Notes: generated by a model not told the origin, from the letters alone. DNA of 64,000 nucleotides from Kwoniella bestiolae CBS 10118 (GCF_000512585.2 NC_089244.1:806001-870000), one strand, 5' to 3'. Shown: positions 1 to 10,314, numbered from the stretch's first letter. A program made the numbers and translations.

Positions 1-37
1 CAGCGCATCACAACTGTTACTATCTACTCCATTCACT

Positions 38-1279
38 TTGAGGTACAACATGAAGCCACTGTCCTTCGAGACACCTCGAATGACTGCCCCTCACGGCAAA
101 CATCTCCCACCTGAAATCGCCCATCATATCATCTCATTCCTCTTCCACGACCAATCTTCCAACCCTCGGACCAACTTACAACTCACTTGCCGAGCATTCT
201 ACAAACCCTTCACCCTTCGTATCTACCGACATCTGCACCTGAATGAACACGTCCTTACCAGACTGATCGGCGGATTTCTCGAGAAAGAGCGGGATGGTCA
301 ACTTTATATCCCGATGGACTGGTTCGACCCCATCAACATGGCCCCAACAGTCGATTCCTTGAACTCGGATAACCTCTTCGTACCCTCTCAACTTAGAAGA
401 AGATCACTCCTGACTCTGGTGAAAAGAATCACTATAACAGATAATTTCGTGAATCATCGATATTACTCAACATACAGTGCTATAGCAAGTAGTATCTTCG
501 CCAATACCTCGAAACGACTGTTCCCAAATTTGAAGGATCTTTGTGTGAAAGGGAGAGGAACAAAGGCAGGACCAATATGGAGATTTCTCGAATGGGCTTG
601 TCGACCATCACACCTGTGTATACATGACCCACGCTCTGGCATGTGGCCGACGAATCTTGTGGAATACATGGAGAACAATATCACAAATGTAACAATCCAA
701 ACCTCCTTCAATCTCGATCTGCCCCCCTCGAGTCAAGCAAGAGTGATGATAGTATACACACTGGGAGCTTGTGACCCTTCGTGCGAACGTACCCGTAGGG
801 ATCCGAGTAACCCATGTCAGAGACACTCCAACAAACGCAAGGCTCAAGAGATCTTCACAGCTGGGATAAAGGAATCAGATCTGGATCTCCCGATAGTCGG
901 TCCATGGAAGATAAGAGTGATGGATGGGGATACCACGAAAGCTGAGAGAGAATTGCAAAAGATTAAGGTAGAATTCGACAGACTGGTTCTTAAAGAGTGC
1001 TGTTCACTGGATGGAGTGGTCGAGGAAGCGGATCATACGAATTTGACGAGGGGTGACCCACCGTACATCCGACAGTGCGCGGTGAGATTTATCAAACACC
1101 TGAGGTGGATGACACCAGATGATCTTAGGCGGGAATCGAGATGTCAAGTGTGTGAAGGTGAGTTGCACATGCTTACAGCTCGCCCGAGGGTCAGCTCCTT
1201 ACGAGTGCTTATATCCTACCGTAACAGAGCCTTTCAACTCGATCGAACAAACACCTCGGTGATATCAGGAACGAATTGA
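38..1279 (+). CDS. F-box-like protein, upstream copy of a tandem pair
   Basis: Single-exon ORF of 413 codons; the first ATG of the frame is at 38, and a second in-frame Met at 50 (MKPLSF) is an equally good start. Residues about 22-60 read like an F-box: LPPEIAHHIISFLF, then leucine-rich text ending in a conserved Cys (LQLTCRAFYKPFTLRIYRHL). F-box proteins couple substrates to SCF ubiquitin ligases through Skp1, but no substrate-binding repeat (LRR, WD40) is visible downstream, so the substrate is unknown. The next gene has the same architecture (F-box-like start, then a shared 'HLHLN..HVL' block), which points to tandem duplication. The C-terminal part contains scattered Cys residues without a clear zinc-finger pattern. 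The F-box call is from motif reading only. Confidence 0.55.
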   Translation: MRYNMKPLSFETPRMTAPHGKHLPPEIAHHIISFLFHDQSSNPRTNLQLTCRAFYKPFTLRIYRHLHLNEHVLTRLIGGFLEKERDGQLYIPMDWFDPINMAPTVDSLNSDNLFVPSQLRRRSLLTLVKRITITDNFVNHRYYSTYSAIASSIFANTSKRLFPNLKDLCVKGRGTKAGPIWRFLEWACRPSHLCIHDPRSGMWPTNLVEYMENNITNVTIQTSFNLDLPPSSQARVMIVYTLGACDPSCERTRRDPSNPCQRHSNKRKAQEIFTAGIKESDLDLPIVGPWKIRVMDGDTTKAERELQKIKVEFDRLVLKECCSLDGVVEEADHTNLTRGDPPYIRQCAVRFIKHLRWMTPDDLRRESRCQVCEGELHMLTARPRVSSLRVLISYRNRAFQLDRTNTSVISGTN

Positions 1280-1546
1280 CCACACAGCACACCTTCCAGC
1301 ACACAGACCACACACTATTTCATCCCTTGTGGAGGCTGTGCGAGGTCAGTAATATCAACACGTCCCTGCTCTTCCTTTGTTGTCTCTAAAAGATATATAT
1401 GGGCTATTCAAGTGAGGTCCTCAATCTGTTGAAACATTCTTCAGAACATTCCTACCATCTGAAAATCCTACTACACATTCAGTACTCCTCTTGTGCACAT
1501 GCCTCCCCTTGTGCATTATATGTAAATCACGCGTTCACCAACGACC

Positions 1547-2692
1547 ATGCGAATCCCCCTCGAACTGTTCCAACACATATGCTCCATACTCCATTGCAAG
1601 GGCTCTCTCACGACACTCGCAGCCTTACAATCATGCTCCAAACAATGTTATCGCATCGTCACTCCATATCTCTTCGAAAACCTCCACCTCAATTCACATG
1701 TATTGAAAAGCTTGGTGGAACTGCTATTCGATACCTCCAAAGGGTCTAGTCCACCGTTGTTACCTAAAGACTACGAACGACCAGACTACATGGGTCCCGT
1801 GGTAAAAACCGATAGGGACGATGTACCATCTTTAGAGGTATCCCGTACCAGATGGATCAGAAGTCTTTTCGACCACGTTAAAGAAATCACATTTGAGTAT
1901 GACGTAGATATAGATTCCGACAAGGGTTGTACGGACACAAGTAATTATCTATGGACCTTATCGAGCTTCGCAAGGAATGTCAAACTCAACACCGAACATC
2001 TCCTATTTCGAAATGTCAAGGTTATCAATATCATTCCTTCTTCCTCCAACCTTCCAGTTGGCCTACACTCTGTTTCGTTATTCCTACATCAAGCCTGTCG
2101 ACCTACCCACCTCTATATCGAGAATCCGAACCATCATTCGGATTTAGGCATTTTCATCATTTATTTCAATGGAAGTGTCAAGACGACCGAGATTGTAGGT
2201 GTGGACAAACACGATTTACCTTCTGCTGGTACAGCTATATTGAGACTACAATATATCAAAGCTGAATGCGGGGAACCATGTCCATCAGCCGATCATCCGT
2301 TTTCCGGTGGTCGAGCGAGGGGCAATTGTCGATTTGCAACGTACGCTGAGAGGGGTAGGAAGCTGTATCAAGCTTGTTTGGAGCTAAGTAAAGACGATGA
2401 CTGGGATGGAGACGGAGATGAAGGGGATAAAGGGGAAGCAGCAGAAGCAGCAGAAGCAGCAGAAGCAGGGGAAGCAGGTGAAGGGTGGACTATCGTTAGA
2501 GGCGAGGAAAGCGAAGAGGGAATCAATAAGACCATAGAGAGTTTGCAAGCTTGGGTGGAGAAAATCCTTACGCGTGATGATGAGGGGTACGATGATGATA
2601 TTTACTGGGAGGGTATCTCTGATGAAGAACGGCAGGAGTATTATAAGAGGGGAAGAAAGATGATTGATACCCTCAAAGTGGTTGAGGTGTAG
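1547..2692 (+). CDS. F-box-like protein, downstream copy of the tandem pair
   Basis: Single-exon ORF of 381 codons starting MRIPLELFQHICSIL, an F-box-like N-terminus, followed by LQSCSKQCYRIVTPYLFENL and HLNSHVLKSLVELLF. This matches the layout of the gene just upstream, so the two are probably diverged tandem duplicates. It also shares the later motif 'QACRPTHLYIENP' (upstream copy: 'WACRPSHLCIHDP'). Near residue 297 a Gly/Glu/Ala low-complexity stretch is encoded by a 9-bp direct repeat, followed by a very acidic C-terminus. F-box proteins act as substrate adaptors of SCF ubiquitin ligases; the target cannot be inferred. An ATG at 1399 opens another frame, but the F-box start is in the frame chosen here. 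Confidence 0.55.
   Translation: MRIPLELFQHICSILHCKGSLTTLAALQSCSKQCYRIVTPYLFENLHLNSHVLKSLVELLFDTSKGSSPPLLPKDYERPDYMGPVVKTDRDDVPSLEVSRTRWIRSLFDHVKEITFEYDVDIDSDKGCTDTSNYLWTLSSFARNVKLNTEHLLFRNVKVINIIPSSSNLPVGLHSVSLFLHQACRPTHLYIENPNHHSDLGIFIIYFNGSVKTTEIVGVDKHDLPSAGTAILRLQYIKAECGEPCPSADHPFSGGRARGNCRFATYAERGRKLYQACLELSKDDDWDGDGDEGDKGEAAEAAEAAEAGEAGEGWTIVRGEESEEGINKTIESLQAWVEKILTRDDEGYDDDIYWEGISDEERQEYYKRGRKMIDTLKVVEV
2435..2467 (+). repeat. 9-bp tandem repeat (GAAGCAGCA) inside the F-box-like CDS
   Basis: GAAGCAGCA occurs three times in tandem (2435, 2444, 2453), followed by a partial copy. It encodes an Ala/Glu-rich linker. The copy number stays in frame, so it is a likely length polymorphism between strains. 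Confidence 0.8.
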
Positions 2693-3630
2693 AAGGTGGA
2701 ATGTCAGTGGAGTGAAGCAGTATTGGAGAGGGAAGGGTCATTTGGATTTATTGCTATAGAGTCATCGTTGATAGGTATACACGTACTAGTCGCCGCAGCC
2801 GTCCCGAGTGGCACGCACGATACTGCGCCATTCCTTGCGGATCACCTCGCATCACCTAACCTTCTTATCTTCAACGTCCCGGCCGGACCATACCTCGTCA
2901 ATCACTTCGGCTAAGCCGACCCTGGATCGGACGGAACGAGACTACATATCCTTTGATGGGAACTCCTTTTCATCGTGCCAAACACGTACGGAAGGCTACT
3001 TGATGTTGATGGCAGCGGGCCGGTCAAAACGTCCACATTTTTCATCCATATCGTGAGAGATGCGTGTTATCCTTTCATGGTTTAGCCACTGATTGAGTTT
3101 AAACATCGACATCGCTGTTGAAGTCCCCCTTTTTAGCATGAGTGGTGCCAGAACATGCTGGGATGTGCGATCCTCAACATGGTTTAAGGCGTAACAAGCC
3201 ACTGATCAGAACCTAATTGTCTCTTCTCTGCTTGACGATTGATGATTGAACCTTCTTCTCACCGCGTGGGGGTAGTCCAACGCAATGAAACACGCATCTT
3301 GCACTATATGCTAAGATGAGAAGCCACCAAGAACCTCTTTTGTGAGCGCCAAACAACTACTGCAACTGTCTTTTGTCCTTCTTTAAGTGGGGCATAGAGG
3401 AGGTGCGGGATGGTCCAGACCGAACGAGAAGACCAGAAGCACGTAAGATGCGATGCGATGGGTCATACAGAATGCTTAGCTCGATATTCCGAATATTGCC
3501 GTGGGATTTCCCATAGGAAGGCTTGAAGCGATTCGGAATGAGCAGAAAGAAGTGCTTCTGCCCGTAGGTCCAAGGTCGTAGGTGAGGTAGGAAATCAACT
3601 CTCATCGGATGAGACGGGTTGTGGGAAAGG
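2693..3630. other. Gene-free stretch upstream of the peptide-precursor gene
   Basis: About 0.9 kb with no ORF that resembles a protein. It must contain the terminator of the F-box-like gene and the regulatory region of the Kex2-repeat gene. I see no RNA gene or mobile element. Confidence 0.5.
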
Positions 3631-3638
3631 TATAAATA
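3631..3638 (+). promoter_or_regulatory. TATA box of the Kex2-repeat precursor
   Basis: TATAAATA lies 130 bp upstream of the ATG at 3761, a usual distance for a strong TATA-dependent fungal promoter. Position and exact match are seen; its function is inferred. Confidence 0.55.
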
Positions 3639-3760
3639 CCTTGTCGACTTGGACTCACGTCTCCATTATTTGTTCTCACAACTATCCTTCATCCGATCTT
3701 GTTACTCTGTTTTTTTGACTGAACAACACTTATCTATACTACAGACTCGCATAGGTTATC

Positions 3761-4944
3761 ATGTTGACCAAATCGATCTTGCTCATTGCATTTACCTTAT
3801 TCAGCCTTGTCGCTGCTCTGCCCGTCAATGAGAGCGACGGCAAGAGATGTGTCGGGCAGACAGTACCTTTGTTTATCCCCGTCCTTGACACACAATGTGG
3901 GGCTGAATCAATTATAACACTGTAGATGCTACCCTGGTAAAAGGGAGGAGCCCGCTTTCGCTGCTGCTGAACCTGTTGGTGAGATCGGCCCAGATGGTAA
4001 GAGGTGTTTGGGACAGTAAGTCCTCCTTCACCACTATCTAATTGTTACAGTCTGTGGAGCTCAACGAAGCTGAGGAACGTTGTGGTAGATGTTACCCTGG
4101 TAAGCGAGACGAACCCGCCATCGCCGTTATCGTTCCCGAACACACAGGCGAGATCGGCCCAGATGGAAAGAGATGTGTAGGACAGTAAGTCATCAGCCCA
4201 TACCGCTTGGACACTTGTAGATATTGATAGAGCTGTCTGACTTGTAGATGCTATCCTGGCAAGAGAGTTGAACCCACTGTTGTCGAGATCGGTGAGATTG
4301 GACCTGATGGTAAAAGATGTGTAGGACAGTAAGTGCACGAGTCGTCGATTGAGTGGGATGGAACAAGTGGAACTCATGTGAATGTACGCAGATGTTACCC
4401 TGGTAAGAGGGAGGAACCAGCCGTTGCCGAGGTGGACGAGCCTGCCGGAGAAATTGGACCAGACGGAAAGAGATGTGTGGGACAGTAAGTTCAATCGCCC
4501 TATCGATTATGGGATTCCAAGCAGATGCTGATGGATCGAGTGGATGGTTGATAAGATGTCAAGGTACCAAACGAGACGAGAAGAGATGTATCGGACGACA
4601 GTGAGTGTTTGTTTCTTCCTTATATCCCCTCAAAGCAGGTGGAATTCCGAGATTTTAAGGGCGATTGACGAGACAGTCCTATATTCGATAGATGTTCGCC
4701 TATGAAACGCGAGGAAAAGAGATGTGTAGGCCAGTGAGTCAATTTCACCTGATTTACTCTTCCCACAATGGAGGTTTTCTGATTCGTCGTCTTGGTGATA
4801 GATGTTATCCCGGTAGAAGGGAGGAGCCTATCGAGAAGAAATGTATTGGCAGACAGTGAGTTACTGTGCTACATCCCTGTTCTCGGGTTTATTCAGAGAT
4901 TGAGTTCAAGTTGACCTCATCGGGATAGATGTTCACCTATGTGA
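3761..4944 (+). CDS. Secreted Kex2-processed repeat precursor with modular exons
   Basis: The protein starts with a signal peptide (MLTKSILLIAFTLFSLVAA, then LPVNESDGKR). Exons read by me: 3761-3862, 3926-4015, 4089-4184, 4248-4328, 4392-4484, 4556-4600, 4692-4733, 4802-4855, 4929-4944. Exons 2-8 are all multiples of three, and introns 2-8 all interrupt the same Gln codon (CA|A, phase 2). Each exon begins CYPGKR or a variant and ends DGKRCVGQ, so splicing creates KR-CVGQCYPG-KR units separated by acidic spacers ending EIGPDG. Lys-Arg pairs are standard Kex2 sites in the late Golgi, so the precursor should release short two-cysteine peptides plus acidic spacer peptides. Core variants are CLGQCYPG, CVGQCQGT and CIGRQCSPM. 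The exon 1/intron 1 join is off by one base (see findings). No UstYa-type (DUF3328) RiPP gene lies in the window. A pheromone-like or effector role is possible but unproven. Confidence 0.75.
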
Positions 4945-5247
4945 TCAATCGTAATTCATTCCGCTTTTCATCCTTGACTTTGTGGTCAGTGCCAGATCAT
5001 TAAACTCAGCAAACTAATTCTCGGGTCAGATAATTGGGTCTTCCTTGTCAGTATGTACTTCATCCATTCACTGTAAGAAGCTTACGCACCGTAATCATAT
5101 TATCAATCTTTGTATATCATTCTCGAATGTCCTGGATAATTTTTCGAAGGAGCAAGTGGCGTATGTGAATAATGCATTGAATTGAGTTGTGTAATGATAA
5201 TCGTGATGGTGGTGGTAGTGACCAGAAAGTCCCCTGAATCAGTCCAT
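4945..5247. other. Short convergent intergenic region
   Basis: Lies between the 3' ends of the peptide-precursor gene and the RMD1-like gene. Presumably it holds two terminators. Nothing else is recognisable. Confidence 0.4.
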
Positions 5248-7154
5248 CTATACCAGCCTCATCTCTTTCACCTCCAACTCTGGGCCTTCCGTAGAAGTGG
5301 AAGTAGAGGCCAACATCCCTACAGCCGGTACCTTTTCCCGTACTTCTCTCAAAGTCTCTTCGAGCTTTTCTATCTCCTCTGTGTAGTTCCTTACTCGGGT
5401 ATTCGTGTGCTCGTCTATGAATTCGCGGAATTTGTGGACAAGTTCGGGTCCTTCTCTTATCAATGCCTGTATGCGAGAAAGAATCATAACCAGAATCAGG
5501 GCTGATCATACGTTCTAGAGGTGATGGAATGGGAATGACAGTAGATGGAGAGAAGGGCACTCACAATGACTACCTCAACGGTGATTAGAAGGATAATGAT
5601 AATTTCCATTCTATGTCCTGACGACTGTAGGAATCACATCAATCAGCTACTGTTTGGAACGATCGTGATCACAATCATCGACGAAGCTGACCTCTGTTAA
5701 AAGGGCACGCAAGGTACTTTGCACCTCCTGAGCGTAATCCAGTTTCTTATTGAATGCATCTATACGCTCTTTGATTTCGAACTCTGTTGCGATCGAGTCG
5801 AAGTAGGCTGAAATACGAGCGACGATATAAGCTATCACGTTTGGATCAATATACAAGTTGATGATGACAGCTTACATTCCAAATCAGGTTCACTCCAATA
5901 GAACTGCACAGCACACACGTCAGTTACTGTTCAGTCAATGTTCAAGGACCCAAATGAACATACCTCAGGCGTATCATCCAGTCCTCCTCCACTTGTATTA
6001 ACGTTCATTCTGAGCGTCATTAATTCACCCATCTTCCTAATCACTTCCTTCCTATCCAACGGCTGACGACCTGTCTTCTGCAATGCCCTAGGCAAGATCG
6101 ATACAGCCGCGATGTGATTATCCAGTCGATCTTCAAGGACGGACAAAGCGGAAGAACGTGATAAAGAGAGAGATAGGGTGTATCTAGCAAGGAGAGAGGC
6201 GAGAGAAGGGGATGGGGAGAATGTCGAGAGACTGGGTGGGCGACCGAGGAGAATCAGGTTTCCTAGGATGTGGGTTTTGCTGTAACACATGGAATGTCGA
6301 TGTCAGCTATCGCCAAAAAAAGGAGGCGGGCCCGAAGAGTTGGACAGACCTGTCACTCACGCAGTAGGATCCACCACGAAATCCACTTCCTCAACCTCAT
6401 ATTCTCCCGCCTCCAACCTCCCCACTTCAACTTTCCATCCCTTCTTCCGTATAATCTCTCTCAAAAACGATCTACCTTCTTCCTCCGTCAGACCCCAAGT
6501 CACAAAACTCCCATTATTGAATATCCATATCTCCCCCTTTTCTCCATACCCGAAACCCATCTCTCCCTTTTTGGAGCCACTCGAATCCCTCGAGAGATAA
6601 TCATCATGATAATCTTCGTTCTCTACCCATTCTACCTCTGGGGTCTTATTCAAATTTAACGGTGTGAGGGGCGTAGTGTTCTGACGTATTATTCTCTCCA
6701 AACCTGACTTCCCTTTCCATGGTGAAATTACAAAGGCCCTATCTCGATCTCCTTCGGGAACTTCATCCCATTTTATCCCCATTGAACGTAATACCCCACT
6801 TAGCGTCATTAGGTCATATCGCTCTGCGGTGGTGTGGGCTATACATTGTAGTACAGGTCCACGAGTGATTGACGGAGCATTTCGGAGTGGTTGAGAGGCA
6901 GCTTCAAGTCGTCGTTTAGGAGGTTTATGGGATAAAGGTAATTTTGGGATAATGGTTTTGTTATTGTTGTTGCCGTTCTGACGAGAGCCTGGTGTAGATG
7001 AGGAGGCATATCGAGCGATACTAGTTGATTTGAGAGAAAGAGGGAGTGTCGGATGTTGAGCGGAGAGGATGGGACGACGACATTCCGCACAGGTGGGTCG
7101 TAGGCGAGAGGGTCCGGATTGGTGAATAAACGTTCGGAGGGAACGTGAGAGCAT
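5248..7154 (-). CDS. RMD1/RMND1-family (DUF155) mitochondrial inner-membrane protein
   Basis: Six exons read on the minus strand: 7154-6361, 6279-5964, 5903-5876 (28 nt), 5807-5692, 5624-5565, 5466-5248. The N-terminus MLSRSLRTFIHQSGPSRLR is Arg/Ser-rich, fitting a mitochondrial presequence. The DUF155 core includes GEIWIFNNGSFVTWGL, a block around FYWSEPDLES, and the family-typical near-C-terminal helix HRMEIIIILLITVEVVI, which is a membrane anchor. RMND1 and yeast Rmd1/Sif relatives are membrane proteins; human RMND1 supports mitochondrial translation. After the anchor this copy has about 70 extra residues rich in Glu/Lys that look coiled-coil. The exon phases join perfectly through the domain, which supports the model. 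Family assignment is strong; which paralogue it is remains unclear. Confidence 0.8.
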
Positions 7155-7619
7155 TTTCTGCCTTGTTGCTCAGATGTCAAGAAGGTGGAGATGAGATCGT
7201 GGCACTTTACTCCTCGGCCGATGCAGTCCTGCTGAGGAGATGGTCTGACAGCTGGGTCAGGGGAATGTATAGTTTTTATTCGCTGCTGATAATTGATGAT
7301 AAAGACTCAAGATGAACAAAATCCTGCCGAACTACGAATTCACTTATTCACTCATCTTTGGCCATGGGACATTGATTTATCGAGGACTCGCTTATGCCGA
7401 CGGAAGCAGGATGAATCACTGATAAGAGTAGCATGACGTGGATTTGACCGACGAATTGCACACCGGTTATATCACGATCCGACTCACTCTTCCAGTTGGA
7501 GTGAGAAGAGGAAGAGGAAGAGGAGTGAAGAGACGAACATTGATACTTCTCGTTGTCAAGTCAGGCAAACGAACATCCTGTATGGTTCAATTCATATAAA
7601 TCAGCTCCAGTCATACATA
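7155..7619. other. Divergent promoter region, RMD1-like/PEX11
   Basis: About 460 bp between the start of the RMD1-like gene (minus) and PEX11 (plus). It contains a purine-rich GAAGAGG run near 7503-7525. No gene is seen. Confidence 0.4.
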
Positions 7620-8901
7620 ATGTCGTCCCTCGCTGCTCAGGTCATACTCCACCCCAAACTCAGTCAGAGTCTCGCTGTCCTAGCGACCACTATCGGTAGA
7701 GACAAGGTATGTTTATGTTTATCTATCCTATCCTGCGACGCAGCGTCACGCGTCTTCAGCCAATGCTCATCTACTCGTGGTATAGGCCTACAGACTCATC
7801 CAGTACCTATCAAGATTGATCGCATGGTCATTACTCCGCCGAGGAAATGTCGAGGCTGCAGCGAGATGGGAGGGGTTGAAGAATGGTTTAGCAACTGGTA
7901 GGAAGGGTGAGCTGGTCTCACTCCAGGCAGTTGCGCATTGATTTATTCATGTTCAATATCAGCTGGAATGTTTTTTTGTCGCACATATTACTGACGTGAT
8001 CTGCGTACAACTAGTGATGCGGTTATTCCGACCTGCGGAATTCTTGCAATCAGCTATGAACCTTGCTCAAAAGCCAATGTGCGTATATAAATCCGCTTGT
8101 TCCTCTGGAGATGAAAAGCAAACGTTGATATATGATATTGATTCGATACAGTACCAATCTCCGAGGTCCCGCACAGATCGCCCAGCTCGCTCAAATAGGC
8201 AGACAAATAGGATACGCAGGGTTCTTCACCAACGACATGATCGTCTGGTTAGGTCAAGTCAGGTTCCTGAAACTTGATAAAGTGTGAGTCGAGCTAGAGC
8301 ATGAGGTAGTGAACGAATCAAGCTAAGAATGTTTTATGATGATCGCAGGCAATTGGAGAGGTTCCAGCGACTTACCTTCAAATTCTGGTTATCCGGAATC
8401 ATCTTCTCCCTCATCTCATCATCAGCGTCCATCGTAAAATTACGGGGTGATTCCAGGCGATTCGCTCTGAACGCAGAGATCTCAAGGAGAGAATCCAACG
8501 AGAAAGGTCCAGATGAGAGGATGAGGGAGGAAAGTGAGAGAAGGGAGAGAGGTAGAGCTTTATTAGCGTACGTTCTTCGTCTCAGCTGGCAGTGACGCAT
8601 TTAGTTGCGGACGGTAAGCTGATGCCGAGGGACTCTTCTTGTATCGTAGTCAACGACAAACGTTACTTTCTCAACTTATCATTGATTCATGCGATGTTTG
8701 GATACCAGCCACTGGACTTGGATTTACTAATGTCAATGATGGTGTATTGGGTGCTTTGGGGTGAGCTGTCGTTTTCGTGTTCAACAGGAACAAAGATAGC
8801 TGATCCTTTGCTTGACTGGCAATAGTACCATAACCTCTTATATGTCTTTGCAGACCCAGTGGAGAAAGCATGCTGCCGCGGGAGTAAGGAAGAGCATCTA
8901 G
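7620..8901 (+). CDS. PEX11: Peroxisomal membrane protein Pex11
   Basis: Spliced model: 7620-7706, 7786-7906, 8015-8078, 8152-8283, 8349-8567, 8605-8613 (9-nt exon; an alternative acceptor makes it start at 8593), 8650-8760, 8826-8901. This gives about 272 residues, close to the family's usual 230-280. Diagnostic blocks are AYRLIQYLSRLIAW near the N-terminus, MRLFRPAEFLQSA, the central NLRGPAQIAQLAQIGRQIGY, an amphipathic/hydrophobic segment LTFKFWLSGIIFSLISS, and the C-terminal WIPATGLGFTNVNDGVLGALG followed by LQTQWRKHA. Pex11 binds and curves the peroxisomal membrane to drive elongation and division. All phases agree across the introns. The only doubtful junction is the micro-exon, whose two versions differ by four residues. 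Confidence 0.88.
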
Positions 8902-9490
8902 TGCGATATTATAAATACAGGCCGAAGTTGTGCGGAAGGAAGCCAGACGACAGCGGGGCTGGTGGCTTATGATGGGAACTGAGATTTCGAGTTGAGACTT
9001 ATTGTGATTTTGGTTTTTGGCTATCGTTTAATTTGGTATGGAGATTGTATATGCAACAGATATATGTTACTTCTTCGCACGTATAGAACGTACACCACCA
9101 AGCATCCTAGTATTAAGATATACCAACGTATGACGAGACGGATTATCATGCTACGGGGTGTGGCTTCTGAGAGACCATTGAACGCCACTATGCGGTATGA
9201 CTACGATTCATGTTCCGTATTTCAATCTCGGCACACAACAAAATCATCTCCATTGTATTCCCCTTCATCCTTCAATCTGCCTGTCATCTGGTTCTCGATC
9301 ATCATACACTGTCTACTACACGATAGCATACACTTATTCAGAGAACAAGCCCCAACAAGAGGAGAAAGCACGGAACGGAGCATTACAAGCACTTCAGAGG
9401 GAACACTGCCTCTACACTTAACTACCAAAGATACCTTCCAGTTCCGTCATTCACCCACACTCAACTCTCTTCATCATCTACAAAACCAAG
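8902..9490. other. Intergenic region PEX11/DUF1748 gene
   Basis: About 590 bp. A long open frame crosses it (8992-9639), but it has no protein-like composition and overlaps the next gene in another frame. It probably holds the terminator of PEX11 and the promoter of the small gene downstream. Confidence 0.4.
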
Positions 9491-9960
9491 ATGCTAGGTC
9501 TAGGCAGAGTAGGTCACTGGATGTTCGACCTCATCGCTATATCTACGATAATAGCAGGAGTGAAGAAGAATACAGGGTACGGGTGAGTCGCTTCCTCCTA
9601 CATCATCAGTATCATGTCCACCTTGACTCTCGGCCGTGAAGGGTCGGAGGATTGAGCTGATCGTCATTCCCATCTTGCGCTCATATCGGTTCATCTCGTA
9701 ACTCGACGAATCATCGTATATGACTGTCTCATTCCCTTCACTCTCACCTTCCCACATCTCCCCCTCTCTCCTCGCGCTTTCTCCGGTCTTGTTCGTCACT
9801 ACTCACCCACGCACCCGCCCGCAGCTTCCACCTAGGCCTGATCCAAGATACAGCCCTCCGTTCCTTCCTCGACTCGTATTTCCAGGTCGGCGAGACCGTC
9901 TTCGGGATCATAAGCGGGTATGTCGTGAATTCGAGGTACTTCAAGAGGCAGATGGAGTAG
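9491..9960 (+). CDS. DUF1748 family small protein
   Basis: Two exons, 9491-9582 and 9825-9960, give 75 residues, the usual length of the family (yeast YGL041W-A). Exon 1 reads MLGLGRVGHWMFDLIAIST then IIAGVKKNTGYG; exon 2 continues FHLGLIQDTALRSFLDSYF, then VGETVFGIISGYV and ends SRYFKRQME. The order (N-terminal hydrophobic helix with Ala-Gly-x-Lys/Arg-Arg/Lys, then a second segment) matches DUF1748. The molecular role of this family is not known to me. At 242 nt the intron is clearly longer than the local norm. The Gly codon is split GG|C, which makes the join in frame. Confidence 0.8.
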
Positions 9961-10314
9961 GGGTCGCTGGACATGGAACTGTAAACATGGTGCTGAGTAG
10001 AGGGAATAGAGGAGGATCTGTATATTGGTGAAGAAGAATACGGAAAGTCAGGACGAAGGAATGGGATGGGACTTGCATCTACCCCTGTTAGACATTTGAT
10101 TGTTGTACTGGTATGTTTTAATCTAATAAAAGTACAGCTCATTTGAGATGTTCCGCATGGAGCATAACATGGTCTGATTGATCACTTCCATCTGAGAAGA
10201 AAAAGGTCATTATCCGTCCATAGCATAGGATACATGTCGAATGAAACCACCTCGTGTTTTATCAATCATACAACCAGACCAGGCCGAGTCACACATATCA
10301 CCGACCCCTAAGAC
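9961..10314. other. Convergent intergenic region
   Basis: About 350 bp between the 3' ends of the DUF1748 gene and seipin. No gene or RNA is recognised. Confidence 0.4.

Noticed and set aside
4045..4494. 149-codon minus-strand frame over the peptide-precursor gene
   Set aside because: It is the mirror of the repeated exons and introns; the repeat structure makes both strands look open.
3761..4944. Dikaritin-type RiPP cluster around the Kex2-repeat gene
   Set aside because: No UstYa (DUF3328), tyrosinase or methyltransferase gene typical of such clusters is found near it; neighbours are housekeeping genes.
8992..9639. 215-codon open frame on the plus strand
   Set aside because: It overlaps the DUF1748 gene in another frame, has no domain-like text, and the real gene explains the conserved sequence there.
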